From Bimastos eiseni (Eukaryota; Annelida; Clitellata; Crassiclitellata; Lumbricidae): DNA of 64,000 nucleotides. Both the position numbers and the translations under genes were made by a program. Positions 10,086 to 24,100 of this stretch are shown in pieces. The stretch lies in contig OY365811.1 in assembly GCA_959347315.1 (NCBI GenBank), forward strand, positions 39,580,582 to 39,644,581, written 5' to 3'. The notes below the pieces were generated by a model. It did not search any database, was not told the origin of the DNA, and was given only the letters and a program-made list of their open reading frames with translations. Within the stretch, counting starts at the first letter, position 1. Each line of letters begins with the position of its first letter.

Positions 10086-12110
10086 CGTAATATTTTATAA
10101 ATTATGCCCCAACCCCACTTTTCGAAACCTTGTTAAACCTCTGGTAATTATGCCTTCTGTGTTTGATCATGGTCGAGCAATAGCTGAACGCTGCAGTCTT
10201 GACATAATTAGTACAGGCTGCTCCTCCCCTGCATAGATTTGGGATTATAATGATGATCTGTTTACAGCTGGGTTTTAGTGAGCCATCGGTTTATGCATTC
10301 CTTGTGCGTTACGCACCGGCGCTATGGAAGTTACTGATGACAATTACAATGACCATCATCATTTCAATTGATGCGTCATAGACTGATGCAATCAGCATTA
10401 GACACGGGCGCAATAAAAATGTTGATTAATAACCCGAACCAACCCAGAAGTCTGTTATAAGCCTACTTTAAATTTGTCATCGAACGACTTCTGTCCTGCT
10501 GTTCCTTTTTGCTTATTTTAAATCTCTGTCCTTGGGCTCCAGTCGCCCGAGTTTGTTGGTAGTGGAACTAATTCAAAGAAATAAATGTCCCTCACTGCAT
10601 TGTTCTTTCCAGCGATTACCTTCAATGAGGTTCCATTTGTCTCTCCATTCTACTCAGACCACATCTTTTTAACTTTCTCAATAGCTGACGAGTCGTTTGT
10701 AACCCAGTTCTTTGTTCTTTCACCAGCTTTGTCGTGTTGTCAATTTTAGATGTGTAAGCCTACTCCTTACATGGAAGCCCAACTGTGGTCTCATTTATGA
10801 TTTATACGACCTCAGAATTTTTCCTTGGTCTCCGTTTACTACAGACATCGATCTCCTCGTGATCATAATGCATGCAGGATCCTGCATTTAGGGAATGATG
10901 CAGCTTAGGCCTATTCACAGGCGCTCCTTCAAAACAGGACAATAGGAGAGGGTCAAATGGGTTTCGAGGTCAAGCAGGTCTATGCATGAGGTCTAATACA
11001 TTTCTATTTAAAACTACTTTACGCAAATTAAGAATCATTGAGCTAGTCTGTGGCTATAACTTTAATAAACCTATGACAGGCCTTTATGGGCCTAGAACGG
11101 TTCTACAATGCTACTCATTACGAGTAGGCTGTAGGCTAAGCTTAGATGCAGTGTGGCTGACACCAATGGGGGCCGTTCGCAGTGTTTATTTTATTTAAAG
11201 CTACATATTATCTATAGAAAATGGAATTTAATTTAATAATTGGCCATTTATGGTAAATTAATTAGCAAAATGATCCTGATTGGCTTCTATAAACATAGTC
11301 GATGTGCTACCGATATAAATAGGCCTACCCCATACATATAGAGCCATTACGATCGACTTACGTGATACAATTCTCAGACATACACGTTCAATGGGATCTT
11401 ATAATGGGCTCTCATTGTAGTAATTTGTGGTCATAATAAATTAGTTCAACGAGTGTCGATGTCCTCTATTTACCTGAGTATCTGACTGACTGCAACACAA
11501 TTTAGACTTCTTTATCAACGAGTCATACGACGTAGGCTACATTTTCGTTCTCACTGTTAAACTTTTCTAGCCTGAAATAAATCAAGGCATCGAGCGCTTG
11601 TGAATGAACTGATGCCCCGCGCTTGACTTACTAATAGCGCTGTAGAAGTTAGGAGCTTCGGTCTACAATTAGGTTCTACATAGGCTACATTACGAATACG
11701 GTCATAAATAATATTTAGTCTATGATTAGAGCTCTATCTCGCTTGTTACGTCATCAAGTAAGGAATCTAGTTGAGATATTAAAATAGAGAGCGGAAGCAA
11801 TGTGCGTCCTTATCAATATGCTAATAAAGTGATATATTCATGATATTGATGTCTTCCGGTACTTCTATATTCATTTATTCAGTTCTTGTTTTGGATGCGT
11901 GGTATATGGTAGTAGTTGTCGTTCCCATCGGTGCTTACACTGCTTACACGAGATAAGTGTAAATAATAAACACTTGCGTTGAAAGCGATCGACATGACGT
12001 TCGCGGTTGGATAGACTTGTAATTTCTTCAGTGACTATAACTTCTGCAACGTAGCCGTGGTGATTAAACACTGCCTCTGGAGACAGTGGTCCTGACAACA
12101 TTTCATCAAG

Positions 12111-12179
12111 ATGGCCGCCCAGTCTTTCGATCGCAGCAACCGATCGAATTTGGAAAGCGTCTCTTTCGGAGAGGCGAAG
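12111..12179 (+). CDS. Gene B candidate first exon (MAAQSFDRSN...)
   Basis: ATG GCC GCC CAG begins 23 codons that end at GCGAAG|GTCTCA, phase 0. The AAGATGGCCGCC context is both a strong Kozak-type start and a YY1-like promoter element often found at the starts of animal housekeeping genes. The donor is not canonical beyond GT. The next exon follows after 715 bp. A candidate first exon on the minus strand at 51963 begins with the same MAAQS. Confidence 0.5.
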
Positions 12180-15100
12180 GTCTCATAAAAATTATCCAAT
12201 AATAATTCTACAGCAACCGTTCAACGGTTTTACAAATTATATGTGCGCTTTATACCAACCGCTGAGCTTGAGTGGACTGGAACATGCAGCTTTTACCGAA
12301 TGACGTGCTAAAGAGTGTCGTCGTAATTTGGAAATTTCTAGAACGCCCAAAAATACGCCAGGAATAGTCAAAACAAAATTGATTGGCAGGGCTTACTCAG
12401 ATGGATGCTAAATTTGCTTCTTTTGTTAAATTATTTGTCTACTTGACGAGTATGTATGGATTGAATCTGGATATTTGTGTGGCGCATTTTGTGAGCATCA
12501 TAAGACATGGAACAAAGGTTGGCTGTGTATTAGAACTTAACTGTTCATCTTATGCATCAATGTGTACTTATTATATAGTACCTTTTGGAGTCTCACAAGG
12601 GACTGGGTGAGTCTTGTGGTTAGCTGGACTTGTTTCCTGAGCTGTCTATGAGAATAGTTTGACTTTTGGTGAAAAATTGCTCCATAAAGATGGACCAATG
12701 AGCACAAAAGCATGCCATACAGGGGCCTATGTATGGAGGTGTAGGACATGGAGACCAAATGCTTAGGTTAGGTTCTGAAACTAAGTGTTGTGCAAATGTT
12801 CGTGATCAGTACGGTACATGCAGGCATAGACTTAATTCAACCTTTTTTAATCAAGTATTGATGAATTGCTATAAATTTGTTGGTTATTTGTTAGGCACAA
12901 GAATCACCAAAAGAACTGAGGAGAGTTATTTCGGACTCTGATCGCACAGCAATGCATGCTTTGCAGACTGTCGAATCCAAGGTAAATGTCACAAACCCGC
13001 TGAAGCGGTTTACTCGAATGTCAGTGTTTGTACATTGCAAACAGTACACAATGTGGGCATCATAGAAAAACTTCTAAGGGGACTGACACACTTTCGCTAA
13101 CAGTCGTCCATTGTTAGTGGTTGAACTGTGCCCTTCCTTACCATGTTTAAGATTTGCCTATACATGTGCTCCTTTGGTTACTATACTCGGCGTTTGGGTT
13201 ATTTTACTCTGCCCAAAGTGAAACTCACCATATTTTACCTTGGTTAGCTCTGCCCTATTTTTAATTTGGTTTTATATTGCTGTGTTATTACCATACTGTA
13301 ACATTAGCTCTACCATATTTTATTTTACTCGAACGTACCGTGTCAGCTTATGTGACTTTGGAAAGAGCATCACACCTATATTCTGTTAAGTGATAATGGA
13401 ACATTGGATACCATACTTTGTGTTGTGTGTGTATAATGATTGATCATTGGCACTACCTGTTTGTAGTCCTGTGACGGTGATGCTTATACCCAGAAAGGGC
13501 TGAAACAGACGGGCCAGGATACAAAGTCCTGCAGCGCAGTTGGTGTTCATCATGATGGAATACACGACCTCCAACATAGCGGTAAGTTACAGATCAGCTA
13601 AACCAGTAATAATAATATCCAAGAAACTCTTTTCTCAGAATAAACACGTTTTATATATTATTCAGAGACTTTTCAAGTGCTATCCCAGATTAAATTTTAG
13701 ATTTTTATGGATATTTGTATATTTATTAGCTGGAGTTAAGTATAGTATGATAAACAGAATTAGCTGTGGTTATAAAATAATTTTTAAAGAGAAATAGCCA
13801 ATAAGAATACTCTTGCATCTGAACTGGCTTCCATGATAGCATATAACAAATTAATTGATGAATTATTCATAAAGTTGCTAGTATTAATAGCCTATTATGT
13901 CATTGTTTGTCTACTTATAATTTTGTTTATATTTTTTTGTTTATACTTTTACGGAGCAACAGAAAATCTTGTAATAATTATGTCAAGTTTCTAATTTTTT
14001 TCCTAAGAAATGTGCTCTTTGCTTAGAAAAAGTCGCATCATTTTTGTACAAGTGACACGAAACCATATATACATTCTAAAAGTTTGTTATTGCATTTTGA
14101 ATTTTTATTTTAAGAATTGCATGTGATTTCTATGATTAAAATGTCACAAATTGTAGTTTTCTTGTGGGAGGTTTTCCTAACTTTTGCCTGCTATTTGCGT
14201 AAAGTCTCTCGAAAGTTTAGAATAATTTAGCAGAAAACTGCTTTCAAACACCAATTGTTAATTGTCCCTTCCAATTAACTGGCCAAAACATTGGTCACAT
14301 TGCAAAACCTCTTAAGAGTTTAAATGAATAATTACAGATATTCAAGAGAGGATGGCTCCTGCAAATAGTTATTAATTGAAGACATTTTTTTAAGTTTTGG
14401 CCCATCACAGCTTGGCAGTTGATACCGTGAAAACAGCTTGGACTCTGTTGCAATTGCAATAGTAGCATTTGCAATGCAAGTGTTCCACTATGTTGTTGCT
14501 ATTTAAATGAAATTACAGAAAGCTGTAAAAGGTTACAGAACACTGTAATGGGCTCTGAAATTGTTTACAGCATTCAGAAAATAAGTGCTGTGAACAGCAC
14601 ATACCGAAAACTGCTGCCTCGCATACCGAGCAGTTTCCTTGGAGTCGTATGTACATTGTACAGGCGTCCAAAACTTCATATTAGGTTGTGATAATACATA
14701 TTTCTTAACCTTGCTTAACATTGTTTAGGCAGGCGCACCAAGTGCCGCTGATCAGTTTCTGTTATAGTGGTGCTATAAAAGTTTCCAGTTACAGTTACAA
14801 TTACACTAGTAAGGGATGTTGGCCGTCGTCGCATGGCCTCAGCAATATACTTGTTATTTTGCGTCCCAGACCAGGTTCTCTGCAGGGCCCTGCCGAGATT
14901 CACTAACTATCAGGTTTTACGGATGTTGTCTTTGTCATTTTGCCAGTATATCTATGTTATGAGGCAATCGGAGTTTAACCTTTTTTCCATAATTATTAAT
15001 GGTAGTGATTCATTCTCAGTTTTCGCTTCTAACACAATACTAACTCGTTACGTTCGTAGTTAGTAGCTCTTGCATGCAGTCCCACTCGCCTGCAGACTCG

Positions 15101-18100
15101 ACTTCTCGCTTATTAATGCACCACTTCTCGCCTTGAGCTTGGTGTGTGGCTTTCGTGTTGTGTGGAATGGTTTGTGTAGTCTCTTCGGTTGTGAGTTTCT
15201 AAGGAAATCGCTTGTACATTACTGTTCTCAGGAAATCATTGAAAGGTATTGCTCCAGAATTTTTTATTGGTCTGTGACGTTATTTTGATTAAGTGCTATG
15301 CAAGTAGTAATACCTAAGTAGTATTACTATTGGTATTATATTGTACTTTATAAGTAACTGCAGTATTTGTTGTTTTTGGTATGATATGTATTTATTTTCT
15401 TATTGGTCAGTAATCATTGCCAGAGACTTAACATATCTGTATGACTTGTATATTACAGGCTTTTGTAATAATAAATAAATGTATCTAGTTGACGATATTC
15501 CGTAGCGTTACTTTGAAGATTAAACTTGCCTTAAGTATTTAAGTTCAGACTTAAGTATTTTAAGTTCAGACTTAGGGTTACTTTGTATGATTTTGACTAT
15601 TGAAGTATTGCTTCATTTGTGGGCTTTCTGCAGACACCTTGAATACTTTGCTTCCTTTTTACTGATTTCTGTTTTGGTGCCTGGTTAATCCCTACCAAAA
15701 TCTTATGTTCCAGTTTGCCTGTAATTTATTTTCTCTACGAGTCATCTTTAAGCTTTTAGCTGATAACAGTCTATCAATTGTCTATTATATTAATGTAATT
15801 AGTGTGTTGTAAGGAGGGAGTTGTAGCGGATTTCATATGTGGAGTAATTACATCGTTAACTGTTGTAGTTAGTTATTTTTAGAGCTGCAGAAATTAATGA
15901 TTAATTAATTGATTAATCATTAATTTATTTTGATGATTAAATTTTTGATTAACGATTAATCATTTTGATTTTTCTACACATCATAAACATGTATTGGAAG
16001 TCTGGAAGTGCCAACAAAAACATGTAAACATTGCAATATGGCGGCGGATAGTAATTGAGCAATTAAATATAAACATATACCAGGTCGATTCAATGAACAA
16101 TTTGGAGTTAAATTATTGGCTAACAGAAATATCGAAAATGCTCATAACATTTATTGCATTCATTGCGACAAATCTTTTGCATACCATGGATGTAACACTT
16201 CAATATGAGCAAGAAAACTGACTGTTATTTCCTGTTTGTGACTGAATTCAGAAACTGAGAATTTTAATTGAAGTGTCATTAATTTATCTGACAAATTTAA
16301 CTATAAAAGTTTTTTTGATTTAATCGAAATTAACTATTAAGTTCATTTTAAAATTAACTATTAATTAATCGTTAATTTTTCAAGAGTTAACTATTAGAAT
16401 TAAATTAATCTTTAAATTAATCCTGCCCTAGTTATTTTTGTAATAAATACAAAAATAGTTAATGAAAGTAATAATTTTTAAAGTAAACACAAACAGATGT
16501 ATATAATGATATCAGCAAAAATGTTCTCTTGTTTGACATTCTGGCTGAATGGTTGAGTCAAAGTCTTATATATATGTGTATGACTGAGTTAGCTGAGTTA
16601 GTTAGCACCGTGGCTCAAAAGTCATGTGACCTTTAATTTACTGACCTGACCTTATTTCGACAGTGACTATTGTGGATATGCAATTTGATATTAATAATTA
16701 TGTTAGTGTGGAATATTTATTTCGAGGCTACAAGCGATTTTCTTTAGAAACAATGTGTTCGAAATTGTTTCTAGTTTGTTTGAATTGTCGGCTTACAACA
16801 CGTTACATATTTTCAGATGCTTTTGCCAAATAACAAGCCAACTCAAGCACACGTGTTGAATCATTATACACAAATATATATATATATATATATATATATT
16901 GGTACTAACATCATGTGTATATATATATGTATGTATATATATGTATATATATATACATACATATGCATGTATGTGTAATTTTGTTGATTATTCCATGATA
17001 CTTAATGCATATATGTTTATTTTTGTTGTACTAAGGTATCATTACGTATCGTATAATGTTACGACGTTGAACCTCTGCGCTGTGTAATAGTAAGACATTG
17101 CAATTCAACATTTCAGCTCTTGTTAAGTCTTTAACCCACTAGATACCAGTCTGTTTTCATCCATTTCGATACCTGTCTTTATACGGTATGACTTTATCTG
17201 TGGAGCCTGATCCCTTGTAGCAAACTGTACTGCTTACACAAATATCATGCTCATAAAGGCAATTACGAAGACCTATTGTTTGTAGGCAATAGGTCTTCAC
17301 AATTGCCCCCAAACAATATGGCTACCCCAGACTTTGCTCAAATAGAGCACTGATACCTACCAGCCACATCCCATAATGGAGTCAATAAATAAATAAGTTA
17401 TCAATGCAATTTATTGCATAAAGGCAAAATACAAACTATAAATATAACTAAGTAAATTACTCTGCAGCTTAACACCCATTAAACCCTTTGCAAACGTCTG
17501 ATATGCCTTTGAAAATGTTGAGTGTTGGAGTTATAGGAAGTGTATTTTGGCACTTGCTGTGGTTACGGGGCATGAGACATGTGTGATTTTGAGATATGTG
17601 TGAGTTTGCAATATGCATTTGGCTGACTTTCAATTCTGTTTCTAACTTATTTATTTATTTAAAATTCGTGTTGATTGCTTTTTTATTGAGCTTCATTATG
17701 AGGCATAGGCTCGTAGGTAGGCTCTAATCAAGCAAAGTTTGGAGAGGCCATGTTGTTTATGTACATAGTCAGTCAAGTCTATGTGAGTATCTCATAAAAA
17801 GTTTAAGTCTGCTTTAAGAATTTGCCAGTTGGTTGGTGCATGTAGTCACAAGTATTTAAGGATTGCCGTATTTGTTAATACAGGTAGTTAAGGTTGCCAA
17901 TACTTTTAAGTGCAAGTACTTGACGGTCACAATACTTGCTAGCATATGTACATATGGTTTGTGAGTTTCGTTTCATAACCACGTGCATAATCATTGCATG
18001 TGATCATTATATTTTTCATCATTTCTGCAGCTAATCGCAATTAATATCAACGTCAGTAAGAAGTCCGAATTTGATGTTGTTGTGTCAGCATTTTGTGCAA

Positions 18101-21100
18101 AGTTTTCTGTTCAAATTGCAATAATATTGGCAGAGGTGTCAATATTCTCTGTGATTGGGCACGGATATCCCAGTCCATTCTGAGCAGATACCCAATGGGC
18201 CGTTAGTCCGTCACTTGATTGTAATTGTCTAATGATAACCACAAATATTTGCATGCTCTTATGCACTGCATGACCTAAAGTTGTCTGGTTGTTGAGCACA
18301 ACGATTAACTAGATCAAATGGAAGCGGTCAATGGTTAATAATTTGTTTCAACAATTGGATGGTTGCCTTATCATGTACGATAAAATACATAAGAATATCA
18401 ACACTTATTATTTTATTCAATTGAAACAAAATCTATGGCGGCTAATGAGATTTCGTTCGAACTCTTGCAAGAAGTCAGTAAGTAAGTGCTTATTTAAGGG
18501 TGTGAAGAAAATGTCGTCCAAAGGGTCGCAGACAAGTTTATGCACAATTTATCCTAATTCAAAGTAGGCTTGATGGTCATTCGGTCTTGTTAGTAATGGT
18601 CTGCCTAAGATAAGTTAGTCACCCAAGGGGTATGCCACGTTGTTTTTGAGTCCAACTCATACGACACAAGGCTCGAATCAACTTAGGTCTTACCAGAAAA
18701 AAATTTTTTAACGTGTGCGCTGCGGCACGCGGAACACAAAATTACGACCGAGAAGTGCATTATCTGTAGACTCCACGTGATGGCACTTGCATTTGGGTTA
18801 ACTTCTCCCCTGCTCAATGCATACATACTAAATGGATGGCTAATGACTGTGCATGCATTACTAATTGGTATCATCACCTACGAAACATCTGCCACCCAAT
18901 TTGCCCGGCTTCGTAGGCAAAGTACAACTGACCATTGTTAAGTTGAGATTAAGTATTCCACTTAAATAGGTTTGCATCTTGGCAAGATTTTGGGGTTTTA
19001 ATTATTTTGTTTAATTATTCTGTTTTGGGTATTTAATTATTTTTAAGTCTATTTAATTATTTTTGATATTTAATTATTTTTTTATTGTATTTAATTATTT
19101 TGGGTATACTTATTGGCATTAGTGAGCCTGAGAACAGGGTGGGAGCTTAATAACCAAATAGTGCAGCTGGTCTCCAGCCCCCTTCACTGCCCTAAATGCT
19201 GGTATCCAGTGAGGGGTGTTTGTTTAAGCCCTTCCTATGTTTACGCTTGTAACAACCGGGTAGTGAACTACTTGCATGGCACACTGTTGCCAGTGTTAAC
19301 CTGTTAAGAGTATTTACTTGTCAGCTTTACTTTTGAGCCCAGCTTCTTGTATTCTAATGACAAATACCTTTTGCAGTGTAACTATATATCAAGGTAACAT
19401 TTGAGATGTCCAAATAACTATTAGGTTGTCATGGTAAGAGTTTGAACATAAAGGTAACACTTGGCTGGAAAGTCATTGTTAAAGAAGTACTGTTCATATT
19501 TAGAGGTTGCAACAAATAAGCAAGACTTGCTAGTTACAAGTTCAAAGTTTCATCATGACTTATATATAATGATTTAAATATTGTCTTGACTGTCTTCAGG
19601 ATTTCTCTTTTCTCTTCTTCTGCTCTTTTCCATGTTCTGGTAATCCTTTTTCTTAGCTGTTCATTTGTTACCAGTAGATGGAGCTATGAGATGAGTTACT
19701 TGGGATGGGATGGTTGTACTTTGACCCTTGCCATTATGCCAATTCTGAGGTATTTTTCATTTGGGTTTTCTATAGACCAATCTGAAGTGTCTGCTTGCTT
19801 ACTTGCTTCTTAGGGTGCTACAATAAACTTATAGTCACTCAGACTACATAGTTGTTACTCTGAATTGAAAATTGTTCTTGACTTTTTCCTTTAGTATGTT
19901 GCACTTCCGTGGTGTGATTTGTGACTCTGAAAGGAAACTATGTGGGCATACATATGGGGACTGTATAGTTACTAAGCAATTCACCCTTTGCACCCCATGT
20001 TGGGAATGTTTGGACCAGTGATGGGTGTTCCCCATGGATTGATGCACCGTGCTTACATCCATCGTTTGCACTGCCGTTGTGAGGGATGATTTCACAGACC
20101 CTTGGAGAACTAGACTGTTGAACTGTTCTGGTATTTTAAGAACTCTGATACTTAAACCAGGAATATATGACAGGCGCTTTCTTGTGGTCTGTTCACACAT
20201 TCCTTTTTGTGTCAATTTCATGATACTGTAGAAAAGGATAGAACTGAAGTCAGAGTTCGACAGCTTTTCGTTTGTATGTGTGTGTGTATGTATGTGTATA
20301 TCTATGTGTGTGTATGGTTGAGTCCGCTAGTGATGTACCTCTAGATTTAAGAACTTTCAAACGCACTAGCGATAGTCAGTGATGTAAGCAAGTTTGGTGT
20401 ATGTACTCGTTAAGAATGTTATCCGGCACTATTGCTACCATCACTTGTGGGTGCTATTGAATCAAATTCATGCAATTCTTTAGCACTGTTAGCATAAGCA
20501 CAAGACATAAGTCTATGAGTACTTCAAAGTAAGCCTTTGGAGATGTTCGCTTGAAAGAATCCAGTAGGTTGTGTCGGCTTCCAACACTCACGTCCAATTG
20601 GTCAGGAAGTTTACCATAACTCACTTCCAGTTGGCCTGGCCATTTGTCACATCGAATTACTATCACAGCATCCAATTGGTTTGGATTGTTACCATCACAA
20701 CATCCAATTGGTCTGGAATGTTACCAACACAACATCCAATTGGTCTGGAATGTTACCATCACAACATCCAATTGGTCTGGAATGTTACCAGCACATCATC
20801 CAATTGGTCTGGAATGTTACCACCACAGCATCCAATTGGTCTTGAATGTTACCATCACAACATCCAATTGGTCTGGAATGTTACTATCACAACATCCAAT
20901 TGGTCTGGAATGTTACCAGCATCAATTGTTGCTGGAGTTGACATATTATTCTGATCCAGAATTCCAGAATGCAAATTGACATCTTGACCTTTGGCGCATT
21001 CAATCTTACAAGGAGCAAACATCTATTGATTCCATGTGCCATGCTGATTGCAGTGTGCTACTCATAAATCAGGATTAGAGTTTATGATTACATTCTATAT

Positions 21101-24100
21101 TGTCTAACTTTTAAAATACTTATCATACTTAAATAATTATAATGCTTAAATAAATGATTTAAATACTAAAGATTAGATCAATTCTGTGAGAGTTAATAGG
21201 TATTGTAAGAATAGTTTCCTTTCTTCCAAGTACATATCATCTTCTTGTTATAATCCAACGACTTATGTAGCACCACTATCAGAATGCACACGAGATCGGT
21301 CGATTATCGTTTCAAGGGTTATCATTACAACAGTCAGGATCTTTCCAAAAACAAAACATTTTCATAGACAATGTTCTACATTGTTCAGGTTAAAGAAACT
21401 TTAGGTTTGATTACAGACTGTAGCATATTTGAAGCCCTGTGAAGAGTTGTATAGAACACATGTACATGATGACATCACTTGAACGAACACCAAACATCAC
21501 TTGAACGAACAATGGAATAGATAAATGACCGCGGACAGTGGAGATCATTTATTCACACGCATCGCCGCCAAATAAGCGATGTCAGTGACTGATGGTGATG
21601 ATGATGAAGACGATGAACAACTTCCATTTGTAATATGATTTATTCTCGTGGTCTATCGAGCATTATAACTCTTTTGGCTTAACTTGCTGCGCTTCGTGTA
21701 GTTAGTCACATTGTTGATTTTATTTTACTAAACCTAACGTTAGTGATAGCAGTATAGTTGACAATTTCTTCTGCCATGGCTTTGTGCTTTTTGTCTTCAA
21801 GTATTTAATCGTAGCATACACCAACTGATTATCATATGTCTTAGCTATCCTCTTATCCAAAGCTCAAATTACAATCAAAGAGACTTGTGTATTAAATTAA
21901 TTTGACCAATTAACGTGTTGAATATGTTTATGAACTGTTGCATTTTTCCTACTCTTAGAGGTGATATTTTTCAAGCATTTAGACAGTCGAGCATCTACTG
22001 CTTTTCAAAAGTCTTTCTTTTCGAATACTTTTATATGCATGTATATTTTTAGGTACATGCTTATGCAAATACATATATTCATACATGCCATACATTCATA
22101 CATACATACATACCTACAATGCATCATACAATGCATACATATATAGCGTTTGGACCTTGTGAGAAAGGCTTTTACTTGCAATTGCTGGGCAGTATGGACC
22201 ACTCTTTATAACTGGACACAAGTGATATATAAACATAATTCTATAAATAAACAGGAAGCTAGTCATGCCTAGTGTTGTTAAGCTTGCCATTGGGTGCAGT
22301 ATCACGGCATTGCCTGTCGTTCAGCAGCCATTAAGCCATGGAGATTGAAATTTAAATTGGGCTGCATGTAAATCTCTCTTTGTGTAAATAGACATGGCCA
22401 AGGATGTTCCACTGGGCCCATCGATGTTCCCACAGATTTGCTAAATGCCTGATTGTTGGTGTTGATAGCTCCCAAATTAGCTGAGCGCTGCCTGACCTTC
22501 AGGAAAAGGATCCGTACACGCTGGTGTCACGGCTGGATGTCGGAGATGACAAGAGGGGTAGGAGGGAAGGACGGAAGGAAGATTGGAGGAGTAGGAGAGG
22601 TCGGAGGCAGAGTAGAAGTTTATGGATTAAAAGGACTGTAAGGATAGGAGATGAGGATGAGTTAAAATACTAGAGAGGAGGAAGAGGGATTAGAAGAGGA
22701 GGAAGAGGAAGAAATTGAGGAGTAAAAGAACTAAGAGGAAGATAAGGGAAAGGAATGATAAGAGTCCTGAGGAGGAAGAGGTATGGGAAGAGGAGTAGGA
22801 AGAGGAACAGCTGACGCAAGAGGAAGGAGAAGGAGGAATAGCAAGCAGGATTATCAAAGGTAGGAGTAGGAGGGAAATCAGTTCTGGTACCTGTTAACCC
22901 TAGGCCAATGTGGTGGTAGTGGTGGGACAGCTGGAGAGCATAGTAAGAGGCACTCGAACCCAAGATATGATGGATGATGTCCACATGCATCTGGTCAGCG
23001 TTGTCATGGAGATTTGGTTGTTTGTATATATATGTATGTATGTGTATGTATGTATGTATGTATGTATGTATGTATGAATGCACTGAGATCATGTAAACTT
23101 TTCTGGCATGCAACTATGTTATTAGTTACTTGCTTTTCACTGTGTAAATGCTGTTAAACATCCCTGGTGTTGCTTTCGTTCAAGTTTAGTTTCTAAATAA
23201 GCATTATCATTTACATGGAAATTATCATCAGTGTGACTATTACTATCCTTAGATATGCTCTTGTTATTACTTCGCAGATGCCAGTCACGTCGGCATTCGT
23301 AGCGGTAGACGTGATATCATCAATTACTATTTTCCAACCAGAAATAAGCTAATATATTCTTAACTATTTACAAGTGATGGTGCTGTACAATGATTAGAGA
23401 TGTGCACATAGAATATCCTCTAGAGCTGTTAGGAATTTTCAAATGTGCATAATTATCATCACGTTCTGCTGAAGGAATCTGCTGAATAAAGTCTGATTAA
23501 ACCGGTTTGCTGTATTTTCTAGGTTTCAACCACAGTGAGACATACATGGTCTATATTTAATTTGCAATGTGTAATTATCAGAGTTTTTCCTCTTTTCTGG
23601 CTAGCTGTATAATACTATTCTTCGTGTTATCCTTCTTTTCGACGTAGTTAGTTACCTACGCTTGTTCATATGCTTGGCTGTGATATCTGTGTCATCGTTG
23701 TATTCCAGTTAGTGTTTGATTTATTTTGGTTCGTTATCGGCTTGCTCTTTCGTTGGTGATGTGGTCGGTTTATTGCGGTTTTGTGTGCATGCTTCTGTTG
23801 TGCTCTGAGACATCCTGGTTGAATGCTCCGTGATATCCGTGACTGCATCTCTTTCGGTGTTGGATTTAGATTCATTGTTATCAGGTAGGGTTAAATGCCC
23901 AGAGGTATTATTAACGATTTTCCTGTTGCTGAATCCAGTTAAGTTGCTTTTTTAAAAGATTGGATAACAAAGTTTTTAAGAATTATAAAAAGGTTCGAAA
24001 AGTTGCCCATTTAATTAAATTCTGATCATATTTTGCTGTTTCCTACTAGTGTTATGAGCCAACTTCTGACTAATTTTGATTCTTTGGGTCACGTTCGTCA

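Larger units (their letters stand above)
9296..12110. other. Intergenic region between genes A and B
   Basis: About 2.8 kb with no supported coding sequence. It holds the TA tract and G/C-run repeat listed separately, several GTAGGCCTA words, and otherwise AT-rich unique sequence. The last few hundred bases before 12111 must contain the promoter of gene B if the start there is right. No TATA box stands out. Confidence 0.6.

Noticed and set aside
19844..20221. 125-codon minus frame and overlapping plus frame
   Set aside because: No splice borders, motif or coding bias; probably chance in intron sequence.
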